Source: Synergistaceae bacterium OttesenSCG-928-D05 (lineage in GTDB: Bacteria; Synergistota; Synergistia; Synergistales; Synergistaceae). Taken from it: a stretch of DNA of 38,269 bases. Below, in pieces: positions 31,520 to 38,269 of this stretch. Both the position numbers and the translations under genes were made by a program. The notes below the pieces were generated by a model. It ran no database searches. It saw nothing but the letters and a program-made list of their open reading frames with translations, and had not been told where the DNA came from. The first letter of the stretch is position 1, and the number at the start of each line of letters is the position of its first letter. The stretch lies in contig JAJDJB010000015.1 in assembly GCA_030266985.1 (NCBI GenBank), positions 1 to 38,269 on the forward strand, in the 5' to 3' direction.

Positions 31520-33160
31520 CTATTCGAAACAGCTTCCTCCTATAAATTCCCTGAAAATCGAGGTATTCGGCACATCATCAGACGGGATGATGGGAACGGC
31601 GTCAAGGATAGATAGCAGACGCTGCGCTTCGCCAAATGCTTCGGATTTTTCGGGAACAGATTTCAACAATGGAACTGCATAGCCCTTAATGACAGGAAGT
31701 TCGTAGGCGAGCGCCGTGTTAAAGAGCGTGTCCGCCTTCTCCTGATACGGAAAAATATGTCTGTGGGAACCTCGCACGACCGAGGGCCAGCGCAGCAGCG
31801 TCGCCTCCGGCGAGTGCCCGCGCGTTCTGTAGTCGCGCACCATGCGGCGGAAAAGCCGCGTGTCCGTCGTACCAATCCGGTTATGCATATCGATATTCGT
31901 GCCTGTAAGCGGGCAGATGAAAATCCCGTATTTTCGCTCCTGCGGCACCTGCTCGGTCACTTTTTCGTTCAGCCCGTGAATGCCTTCAATGACAAGAATT
32001 TCATTCGGGGCGATCCGAAGGTTGTAACCTTTCGTACGCTTGCCTGTGATAAAGTCGAATTTCGGAACCTCGATCTGCTTTCCTTCGATCAACGCGATAA
32101 GGTGTTCGTTGATGAGGTCCGTATCCAATGCCTCAAGCGCCTCAAAATCCAGTTTGCCGTCCGCGTCGAGCGGCGTTTTGTCGCGATCGACAAAATAATT
32201 GTCGAGTTCTATCGTGACGGAGCGGATGCCGGACGTCAAAAGCTGCACGCGCAGCCGGCGCGATGAGGTCGTTTTGCCGGAACTAGACGGCCCCGCAAGA
32301 CAGAGCAAGCGCACATCGGGGCGCGATTCTATGTTATTGCAAACTTCACCCAGAACTTTCGTATGAAGCGCCTCGCAAACCATGAGCAGGTCGCGCGCTC
32401 TTCCCTGCGCTACAAGCTCGTGGATCTTGTCCATCGTACGGAGGTCCAGGTCCTCAAGCCACTTTGAGTAGCTCTGGAAAAGTTTCAAAGTTTTCGCTGA
32501 GGTTTTAAATTCAAATGTTCTTGCGGGATGCGTAAGCGTCGGCCCAGAGAGAAAAATACCGCCTTTATAGAGGTGCAGGTCGAAGGTCGGGACGATTGCG
32601 GCTGTATCCGCAATCGCACTGGCGAACGTGTCGTAAATGCCCTCGCAGCGATACAAAACGACCGGGTCGGTCCCAAGCCAGCGCAGCAAAGCTTCCTTAT
32701 CGCCGTAGCCCTGTGACTCCATGATCGCGCGCGCTTTATCGATCGAGACTTCTTCGCGAATAAAGGGCGTGCCCGCGCTCACCATGCGCCGCATCTCCGC
32801 AGCGATCGCTTTGCACTGCTCCTCTGTAATCGGTCCGTCGGGGTTCTCGTAGTAGTAAGAATAGTTCATCGACTGCGCGAGGCGCAGGCGAATGCCGCAG
32901 ATCCGGCTGGCAGCCGAAGTGAGCATAAACATCAGCGTGCGCGTATAAACTTCGATTCCTTCAATGCTGTCGGTCGTAATAAAGTCGATGGAAGAATCCA
33001 TATCGACTACCCATGAGAGAGGCCGCTGTGCGTTATTGACCCTGCACGCGACGACCTGATCCTTCTTTGGAAAGTTTGTTTTTGCGAGGAGTTCACGCGC
33101 GGTCAGCGGAAAACTACTTTTTATGATCGGCATTTCCTTGAAGCAAACCTCAAAACCCAT
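31520..33160 (-). CDS. nucleoside (uridine) kinase with TGS/threonyl-tRNA synthetase-like N-terminal region
   Basis: The protein of about 546 residues has a C-terminal P-loop kinase domain (GPSSSGKTTSSRRL near residue 290, LDNYFVDRD and EGIHGLN) of the Udk/phosphoribulokinase type. It is preceded by an N-terminal part with the YYYENPDGPITEEQ block and CRVNN segment that resembles the TGS and second-additional domain of threonyl-tRNA synthetase. This fusion is a known family annotated 'nucleoside kinase' in anaerobes. It should phosphorylate a nucleoside; the exact substrate is not certain. AGGAGG lies 7 bases before the ATG at 33160. The SNF2 gene follows after 46 bases and may be co-transcribed. 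Confidence 0.86.
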   Translation of the reverse strand: MGFEVCFKEMPIIKSSFPLTARELLAKTNFPKKDQVVACRVNNAQRPLSWVVDMDSSIDFITTDSIEGIEVYTRTLMFMLTSAASRICGIRLRLAQSMNYSYYYENPDGPITEEQCKAIAAEMRRMVSAGTPFIREEVSIDKARAIMESQGYGDKEALLRWLGTDPVVLYRCEGIYDTFASAIADTAAIVPTFDLHLYKGGIFLSGPTLTHPARTFEFKTSAKTLKLFQSYSKWLEDLDLRTMDKIHELVAQGRARDLLMVCEALHTKVLGEVCNNIESRPDVRLLCLAGPSSSGKTTSSRRLRVQLLTSGIRSVTIELDNYFVDRDKTPLDADGKLDFEALEALDTDLINEHLIALIEGKQIEVPKFDFITGKRTKGYNLRIAPNEILVIEGIHGLNEKVTEQVPQERKYGIFICPLTGTNIDMHNRIGTTDTRLFRRMVRDYRTRGHSPEATLLRWPSVVRGSHRHIFPYQEKADTLFNTALAYELPVIKGYAVPLLKSVPEKSEAFGEAQRLLSILDAVPIIPSDDVPNTSIFREFIGGSCFE

Positions 33161-33375
33161 AAAAAAGCCTCCTGAAAATCTGCACATAGCAAAGGGGAAA
33201 GAAAAGTTTTGCAGATTGATATATTGTTATTTTAGAAATATGCAAGCTTTATCAATTATCTATTTTAGCATATGTGCACGAGGATTTCACTATTCCGCTC
33301 AAAAAAAGTCAGCTATTTTTTACGATTCCACCGAGCGTCATTCGCCGGATTTTTCTGAGCACACAGCAAAAATAA

Positions 33376-33404
33376 ACGGAAAACGCGATTGCCGCGCTTT
33401 CCGT
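33376..33404 (-). terminator. intrinsic terminator of the cyclophilin gene
   Basis: On the minus strand ACGGAAAGCGCG pairs with CGCGTTTTCCGT (one mismatch, 5-base loop) and is followed by TTATTTTT. Confidence 0.7.
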
Positions 33405-33439
33405 CCTTATTTTTTAATCCAAAAAATTGTTTTGAGAAA

Positions 33440-33988
33440 TTATTCGATCGTGATTTTGTTAATGACAACCTTTTCAAGCGGTCTGTCGCGCGAATCGGTT
33501 TTCACTTTGCCGATCTTCTCTACGATGTCCATACCTTCCGAAATTTGACCGAAAATTGCATGTTTTCCATCGAGCCACGGCGTGGGTACCAGTGTGATGA
33601 AGAACTGCGAACCGCCGGTATTCGGTCCGGCGTTCGCCATGGAAAGCATGCCGGGCTTGTCGTGCTTGAGGCCTTTGCCAAATTCATCGGGAATCTTGTA
33701 TCCTGGTCCGCCTGTTCCGGTGCCGAGCGGGCATCCGCCCTGGATCATGAATCCGTCAATGACTCTGTGGAAAACGATCCCGTCGTAAAATTTCTTCTCC
33801 GCCAGGTCAGTAAAATTTTTGACGGTCAGCGGCGCCAGGTCGTTAAAGAGTTCGATTTTGAAGGTCCCCATCGACGTATCGAAAACGGCTGTTTGTCTTT
33901 TCGCTTCCGCCGCCTGCGCGGGTGACGCGAAGAATCCAAAACAGACAGAGACCGTTACGACGAGTGTCAAGATCATAAGTAATTTCAT
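33440..33988 (-). CDS. peptidyl-prolyl cis-trans isomerase, cyclophilin type, exported
   Basis: The protein of about 182 residues from the ATG at 33988 has a signal peptide (MKLLMILTLVVTVSVCFGFFASPAQA) and a cyclophilin domain: VFHRVIDGFMIQGGCP, GPGYKIPDEF, SMANAGPNTGGSQFFIT and FGQISEGMDIVEKI. Catalytic Arg and the QFF motif are present. It should isomerise Xaa-Pro bonds of proteins in the periplasm. AGGAGG lies before this ATG; the further-upstream in-frame start at 34039 would spoil the signal peptide. On the minus strand a promoter with TGGATA (34053-34058) and extended -10 TGT-TAAAAT (34030-34035) lies about 40 bases upstream. Confidence 0.9.
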   Translation of the reverse strand: MKLLMILTLVVTVSVCFGFFASPAQAAEAKRQTAVFDTSMGTFKIELFNDLAPLTVKNFTDLAEKKFYDGIVFHRVIDGFMIQGGCPLGTGTGGPGYKIPDEFGKGLKHDKPGMLSMANAGPNTGGSQFFITLVPTPWLDGKHAIFGQISEGMDIVEKIGKVKTDSRDRPLEKVVINKITIE

Positions 33989-34029
33989 GCTGTTGCCTCC
34001 TATTTTTTGTGTGGTTTGCATACCGGGAA

Positions 34030-34058
34030 ATTTTAACATCTTTTATCTCCTCTATCCA
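34030..34058 (-). promoter_or_regulatory. promoter of the cyclophilin gene
   Basis: On the minus strand TGGATA (4/6 to TTGACA) and TAAAAT are 17 bases apart, with TG-T making an extended -10. Confidence 0.55.
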
Positions 34059-34079
34059 TAGATATTTTTAAATCTCACA

Positions 34080-35174
34080 TTACGCCTGTTCTAAAACACA
34101 GCGCAAACCTTCGCCCTGCGCCGCCGGCTGCCGGCATCCGTCGCACGAAATACATTTTGCTCTGCCTTTGTCCCCGCTCAGCCAGCGTTTTACCAATTGC
34201 GGTTCCCGAATCAGCGGGCGAGAAATTGCGATCACGTCCGCGGTGCCCTCTGCTACAAGTGCTTCCGCGGTTTCGATACTCCGGATTCCGCCGACCAGCA
34301 TGAGCGGCATTTTTATTTTCTCTTTGAAATGCCGGGCCGTATCTCTATAATAAGTTTCTTCTTCCGGGCATTTTGGATCGAACTGACGGCTAGAGCGGTA
34401 TTTCGCAAACGCCACGCCGCCTCCGCTCATTTCGATCGCATCGACCCCTTCCTGCTCCAAAATCGAAACTGTTTCGAGCATCATCCCCGACGAAAAACCG
34501 CCTTCGATGAAATCTTCGGCGTTTATTTTCATCGCGACAACGAATTTTTCACCGACTGCCGCGCGCACTGCCCGATATATTTCAACCGTTAGGCGTACGC
34601 GATTTTGCACGCTTCCGCTGTACCGGTCCGTCCGCATATTATAAAACGGAGAGAGAAACTGACTGAGGAGATAACCGTGCGCCGCGTGCAGCTGCACGCC
34701 GTCAAACCCGGCGTCTTTTGCGCGCCGCGCCGCTGCGGCAAAATCGTTGGTCAATTGTTCGATATCCGCGTCATCCATTGTTTTTGACAGTTCGCCGCGC
34801 ACATTTTCTCTCGCGGTGGGCGCAAGCGGCGTTAGTCCGGAAAGCCCCGCATTGGCGTTGGCGCCCGCATGCGCTAGCTGCGCGAAAACCGGCGTGCCCC
34901 CGCTTTTCATCACGGAACACAAATCCCGAAGCCCCGGAAGCAACGCATCGTCATAGATACCGACCTGCCACGGTCCCGCCTGCCCGGCCTTCTGCACATA
35001 CATGTGGCTCGTTATCAGCGAACCGAGTCCGCCGTTCGCAAGCGGGCGCATGTAGTCGAGCAGGCGCGGCGTAACGGAACCATCCGCTGCGGCCATCCCC
35101 TCCCATGTCGCAGAACGCATGAACCTGTTGGGAAGCGTAACGTTTCCGATCATAATTGCGCTGCTGACGCCCAT
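34080..35174 (-). CDS. Old Yellow Enzyme family NADH:flavin oxidoreductase with Cys-rich tail
   Basis: The 364-residue protein is a TIM-barrel OYE: RFMRSATWEGMA near 17-28, AQLAHAGA near 98-105, the active-site VQLHAAHGYLLSQFLSP near 160-176 with the RTDRYSGS motif, and LVGGIRSIETAEAL near 295-308. It binds FMN and reduces activated double bonds with NAD(P)H. The tail reads CISCDGC then Cys after 11 residues, like the 4Fe-4S cluster site of 2,4-dienoyl-CoA reductase, but the protein ends there with no FAD/NAD domain. GGCGGGA precedes the ATG. It lies 15 bases after the DUF2156 gene, so they form one operon. Confidence 0.87.
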   Translation of the reverse strand: MGVSSAIMIGNVTLPNRFMRSATWEGMAAADGSVTPRLLDYMRPLANGGLGSLITSHMYVQKAGQAGPWQVGIYDDALLPGLRDLCSVMKSGGTPVFAQLAHAGANANAGLSGLTPLAPTARENVRGELSKTMDDADIEQLTNDFAAAARRAKDAGFDGVQLHAAHGYLLSQFLSPFYNMRTDRYSGSVQNRVRLTVEIYRAVRAAVGEKFVVAMKINAEDFIEGGFSSGMMLETVSILEQEGVDAIEMSGGGVAFAKYRSSRQFDPKCPEEETYYRDTARHFKEKIKMPLMLVGGIRSIETAEALVAEGTADVIAISRPLIREPQLVKRWLSGDKGRAKCISCDGCRQPAAQGEGLRCVLEQA

Positions 35175-35189
35175 TAAAATCCCGCCATT

Positions 35190-36086
35190 CTACAATTTAA
35201 TCTTGACGTGATATTTTTTTATGAAATCAACGGGAAGATAGGACATCTTCGCGTCGCGAAGCCCCGGATCGTTCATGTCTTCCTCGCGGTTGACGATTTT
35301 GATCTCCGGCTTTTCTTCCAGGATATGCGCTAGGAATTCCTGATTGATCGCCTGATAGGCCGCGCTGTACTCCAGGCTTGCTTTTTCAAAATGCACGATT
35401 AGCATCGACTCGGAAAGTTCGCCGATCGTATAGGCGACAATGCGCCCGCCAACCTCAATCAGACCGCCGCGCATGTGCGGAATCTCGCACCAGTGGTTCA
35501 GGATGCGCAAAATCCCATGATGCTCATGCAGCAACCCCGGCGTCGTACCGCAATCATTCGCCTGACACCACGCCTCCTGAAAACGGATCACTTCAGGGAT
35601 GACATCGTGCGTTATCGGCTTGTAGACGTAGTCGTAGCGCCGACGGAATTGGTTCACGCGGTTGCGCTTGCGCATATATTTATTGCCGGCGAGCGAAGCA
35701 AGGTCCGCAATGTGATACAAATACTCCCAGTTGCCTCTGTCGTCTTCGGCCTCAAGCCGGTCGCCGAACTGCGCTTTCCACACGTCGAGCAACCGCTCTG
35801 GCACAAGCCAGAATTCACATTTCTTACCAAAGCGTTCTGTGATAAGCTGCTCCCATGTATCACGCTGCCAGTCGCCGATGGGAGCCAGATTATAAATATC
35901 CGGAACTGTTTGTCTGATCCAGAAAAGTCCACTTTCTTTTTCTACTGCCGTTTGATAACCATAATCCTGCGCCCAGCCCCACAAAATCGGGAAACTGTAG
36001 TCTGACGCCTGCTGGTCGGTCTCCTCCCAATGCTCCATATATGGGACTACATCCGCCAGTTCGATATTCTTAAAATTCAATTCCAA
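35190..36086 (-). CDS. DUF2156 protein (phosphatidylglycerol lysyltransferase C-terminal-like)
   Basis: The 298-residue protein is a DUF2156/LPG_synthase_C-type double-GNAT protein. Typical blocks are SDYSFPILWGWAQDYGYQTA near 28-47, YLYHIADLASLAGNKYMRKRN near 120-140 and VNREEDMNDPGLRDAKMSYLP near the end. It has no membrane part, unlike MprF, so it would be a cytoplasmic aminoacyl- or acyltransferase-like enzyme of unknown substrate. The TTG start at 36086 follows GGAGGG at 6-7 bases. It is the first gene of a two-gene operon with the OYE enzyme, a pairing I do not recognise. Confidence 0.83.
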   Translation of the reverse strand: MELNFKNIELADVVPYMEHWEETDQQASDYSFPILWGWAQDYGYQTAVEKESGLFWIRQTVPDIYNLAPIGDWQRDTWEQLITERFGKKCEFWLVPERLLDVWKAQFGDRLEAEDDRGNWEYLYHIADLASLAGNKYMRKRNRVNQFRRRYDYVYKPITHDVIPEVIRFQEAWCQANDCGTTPGLLHEHHGILRILNHWCEIPHMRGGLIEVGGRIVAYTIGELSESMLIVHFEKASLEYSAAYQAINQEFLAHILEEKPEIKIVNREEDMNDPGLRDAKMSYLPVDFIKKYHVKIKL

Positions 36087-36175
36087 AGATAACCCTCCGA
36101 TTAATAGGACCGTCTGATGAGAAGATTACACTGTTTCAATGTTTTTTGCCATAGCAAAAGAGCGGAGATTTTTTC

Positions 36176-36184
36176 TGATAAAAT
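36176..36184 (+). promoter_or_regulatory. extended -10 element of the SplB-like gene
   Basis: TGA-TAAAAT lies 36 bases before the start codon; no good -35 is seen. Confidence 0.4.
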
Positions 36185-36219
36185 GAGAAAGAAAAGCATC
36201 GGAGGTTTTAACGAAAAGA

Positions 36220-37014
36220 ATGGTAAACGTCAGGCGCGTGCGCGTAAAAAACCTGCTTACGCCGACAAAACTGGGCGGAGATTATGCGATCAATCCCTAT
36301 ACGGGATGTCCGCACAAATGCCTTTATTGCTACGCGGCCTGCATGAACTGGAGCGGTAAAGTTCGGGATGAACACTGGGGCGATTTTCTCGACGTCAAAG
36401 TACCCGCAGTGCCACTGGATTTGACAAAAATATTCCGAAAACAGGTCTTGCTAAGTTCCATGACCGACGCTTACAACCCCTATGAAGACCGCGCGGAAAT
36501 CACGCGCGATATTTTAAAACAGATGCTGCCGGCGGAACCCCGTATCGTCATTATTACGAAATCGAAACTCGTGACGCGCGATATCGACCTCTTCAAACAA
36601 TTTCCGTATGTCCGCGTAATCATATCTTTCAGTTCCGTCGATAATAATTTCAGAAGATTGGTCGAACCGCACGCTTCCTCGCCGCAGGAAAAAATCGAAG
36701 CGCTTAAGACATTGAAGGCGGCGGGCATACGTACGTCCGTGTTCGTCGCGCCAACTTTCCCGGGCATCTCAAATCCGACGGAAATCGCGCGTACCGTTTC
36801 TCCCTGGGCAGGGCGGGTCAACTTCGATTCGCTCAACGTACGCCGTCAGAACAAAGAGAAAATTTTTGAGCTCGTGCGAAAAATCCGCCCGGACTTGCTT
36901 CCCTTGTACGAAGATATCTACGAGCGCCAAAACAAGCGCTATTGGATTGACCTGCGAAAAGAGATCAAACAATTCTGCGCAGAAAACAAAATCTTGGGGA
37001 ATATATACTTTTAA
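36220..37014 (+). CDS. SplB-like radical SAM protein
   Basis: The 264-residue protein starts with a short tail, then NPYTGCPHKCLYCYA (Cys30, Cys34, Cys37: CxxxCxxC), SSMTDAYNPYEDRAEITRD near 80-98 and VIITKSKLVTRDIDL near 110. These match the Rv2578c/SplB-like radical SAM group. SplB itself repairs spore photoproduct; this group includes many uncharacterised members, so a DNA-repair role is not established. The ATG at 36220 follows GGAGG by about 14 bases, rather far. It is divergent from the DUF2156 gene and about 120 bases before the nucleotidyltransferase gene. Confidence 0.83.
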   Translation: MVNVRRVRVKNLLTPTKLGGDYAINPYTGCPHKCLYCYAACMNWSGKVRDEHWGDFLDVKVPAVPLDLTKIFRKQVLLSSMTDAYNPYEDRAEITRDILKQMLPAEPRIVIITKSKLVTRDIDLFKQFPYVRVIISFSSVDNNFRRLVEPHASSPQEKIEALKTLKAAGIRTSVFVAPTFPGISNPTEIARTVSPWAGRVNFDSLNVRRQNKEKIFELVRKIRPDLLPLYEDIYERQNKRYWIDLRKEIKQFCAENKILGNIYF

Positions 37015-37047
37015 ATATCGAACGTCAAACCGCCATACGAAGATAAC

Positions 37048-37056
37048 TGCTACAAT
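37048..37056 (+). promoter_or_regulatory. extended -10 element of the nucleotidyltransferase gene
   Basis: TGC-TACAAT is an extended -10 about 78 bases before the start codon; no clear -35 is seen. Confidence 0.35.
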
Positions 37057-37133
37057 GTACATGTAAGTGCGACCGATAAGGCGTTCCCGAAGCGCGCGTC
37101 ATGTTTTATAAAAACGGAGGGGTAAAAACAGAA

Positions 37134-38060
37134 ATGAGAAAACCTGAACTCGTAATCATGGCGGCCGGTATGGGCAGCCGATACGGCGGACTCAAGCAAA
37201 TGGACCCAATCGGTCCCAACGGTGAATTGATCATCGACTATTCCATTTATGACGCAAAAAGAGCAGGATTCGAAAAAATCGTTTTTATCATCAAACGTGA
37301 AATAGAACAGGACTTCCGATCCATCATCGGCAGCAGGATCGAAAAACAGATCGACATTGCGTATGCTTTTCAGGAACTGGACCTCTTACCAAAAGGATAC
37401 GCCGTTCCGGAAGGCAGGGTCAAGCCCTGGGGAACAGCGCACGCGCTGCTCGCTGCCAAAGGCACAATTGGCGGGCCGTTCGCGGTCATCAACGCGGATG
37501 ATTATTACGGCCCTGCGGCGTTTCAGACGTTATACGACTGGTTCGCAAAACCGCGGCCAAACGATGGGAAACTTCATTTCTCAATGGTAGGCTATCTGAT
37601 TGAAAATACGCTTTCCGCAAGCGGCGGAGTAACTAGGGGCGTATGTGAAGCGGACGAGAGCGGATATCTCGCAAGTATCGCGGAGCGCAGAATGATTGAG
37701 AAAACCGACGGCGGCGCGCGTTACAGTACGGACGATGGCCAAACATGGAACCTCATTCCGTCGGGCACGCTTGTTTCAATGAATATCTGGGGACTTTCGC
37801 AGACATTCCTGGATGAAGCCGAGCGTGATTTCCCACTTTTTTTGGACGAAAACCTCCCGCTGAATCCGCAGAAATGCGAATATCTGCTTCCAGAAGAGAT
37901 TAACAGCCTGCTCCAAAAAGGCTGCGCAGACGTTGAAGTTCTCAGAAGCCGAGATATCTGGTACGGCGTCACCTACAGAGAGGACAAAGCCATCGTGCAG
38001 CAGGCGCTTACAAAAAAAGCAAACGACGGACTATACCCGTCGCCGCTCTGGCAGGAATAA
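37134..38060 (+). CDS. NTP_transferase-family nucleotidyltransferase
   Basis: The 308-residue protein begins with the sugar-nucleotidyltransferase motif VIMAAGMGSRYGGLKQMDPIGPNGE and has the VINADDYYGP metal-binding Asp-Asp pair near residue 120. The IYDAKRAGFEKIVFIIKREIEQDF segment near 40-60 is also typical. It should join a nucleotide to a sugar or alditol phosphate, as in cell-surface glycan precursor synthesis, but the sugar cannot be read. GGAGGGG precedes the ATG at 37134; an upstream in-frame ATG at 37101 has no ribosome binding site. No partner gene follows inside the window. Confidence 0.85.
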   Translation: MRKPELVIMAAGMGSRYGGLKQMDPIGPNGELIIDYSIYDAKRAGFEKIVFIIKREIEQDFRSIIGSRIEKQIDIAYAFQELDLLPKGYAVPEGRVKPWGTAHALLAAKGTIGGPFAVINADDYYGPAAFQTLYDWFAKPRPNDGKLHFSMVGYLIENTLSASGGVTRGVCEADESGYLASIAERRMIEKTDGGARYSTDDGQTWNLIPSGTLVSMNIWGLSQTFLDEAERDFPLFLDENLPLNPQKCEYLLPEEINSLLQKGCADVEVLRSRDIWYGVTYREDKAIVQQALTKKANDGLYPSPLWQE

Positions 38061-38269
38061 GAAATGCTCAAAAATAACAAAAACCACAACGTTTGCTCAA
38101 GTCTTGAGAAAGCAAAAGCGCGGTCATGGCGGTCGCAAATCTGCAAAGCGCAGTCATAGTACGTCAGTAACGATACAACATGAAGAGGGAGGGCTCGTCG
38201 GCGGAATGGATGACTTGTCTCCGAAGGAGACGCTTATAAATTTCCATAGAAGTCCATGAATGCCGAATG
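38061..38269 (+). other. end of window without a convincing gene
   Basis: Only very short frames are open. Two related 16-base segments, AAAAGCGCGGTCATGG (38114-38129) and CAAAGCGCAGTCATAG (38144-38159), are 30 bases apart. The rest has no ribosome binding site plus long frame. It could be a leader, repeat or remnant running past the edge. Confidence 0.4.

Noticed and set aside
1-38269. CRISPR arrays, tRNA or rRNA genes, IS elements and prophage genes
   Set aside because: I looked for regularly spaced repeats, tRNA-like cloverleaf ends and transposase or integrase motifs and found none; this is by eye only.

Overview
The window looks like a stretch of chromosome from an anaerobic Gram-negative bacterium of the phylum Synergistota (Cloacibacillus/Synergistes-like). 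The strongest clue is the secreted protein at 7885-9198, which ends in a Gly-Ser-Gly-Cys-Asn-Ala motif, a hydrophobic stretch and a Lys/Arg tail, as in the Synergist-CTERM sorting signal. Rubrerythrin, phosphate butyryltransferase, a TM1266-like small regulator and a periplasmic cyclophilin fit an anaerobic diderm. I saw no tRNA, rRNA, CRISPR array, IS element or phage gene. Gene starts are ATG, GTG and TTG, usually behind GGAGG-type ribosome binding sites.

Layout from left to right. 1-3131: end of an alpha/beta hydrolase, phosphate butyryltransferase, a DUF502 membrane protein and a divergent PlsC acyltransferase. 3204-4762: three minus-strand genes (TM1266-like regulator, GNAT acetyltransferase, metallo-beta-lactamase-fold hydrolase). 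4873-7698: a methionine ABC transporter operon (metN-metI-metQ) behind a consensus promoter, a Met/Cys-rich 27-residue leader peptide and an intrinsic terminator, with mutually exclusive RNA pairings that fit classical attenuation. 7885-9198: the Synergist-CTERM surface protein. 9279-14366: EamA exporter, LolA-like periplasmic protein, RecQ helicase and a radical SAM/B12 protein. 14550-17727: PpnP nucleoside phosphorylase, NudC-type Nudix hydrolase, an M48 protease coupled to cobalamin adenosyltransferase, and rubrerythrin.

17728-23860 is the most unusual metabolic region: a PutP-like sodium symporter, an arginase/agmatinase-family protein, a nitrilase-family amidase, a PucR-type regulator and an M20-type hydrolase, all on the plus strand. 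It reads as import and stepwise breakdown of a guanidino, ureido or amide compound. Two of its enzymes have changed metal-binding residues. A perfect 9-bp inverted repeat lies just upstream of the likely promoter.

23859-27326: a nitroreductase, a full-length Aas-like protein whose acyltransferase half has lost its catalytic His and Gly-Arg motif, and an isolated type II pseudopilin (GspG) with its own promoter. 27377-33160 is a minus-strand run of nucleoside kinase, SNF2 helicase and SWIM zinc-finger protein, the last two overlapping by 4 bases. 33440-38060: periplasmic cyclophilin, an Old Yellow Enzyme family oxidoreductase paired with a DUF2156 protein, a SplB-like radical SAM protein and a sugar-nucleotidyltransferase-like protein. 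The last 209 bases hold no convincing gene.

All functional calls rest on reading protein motifs and family resemblance from memory; no database search or RNA folding program was run.
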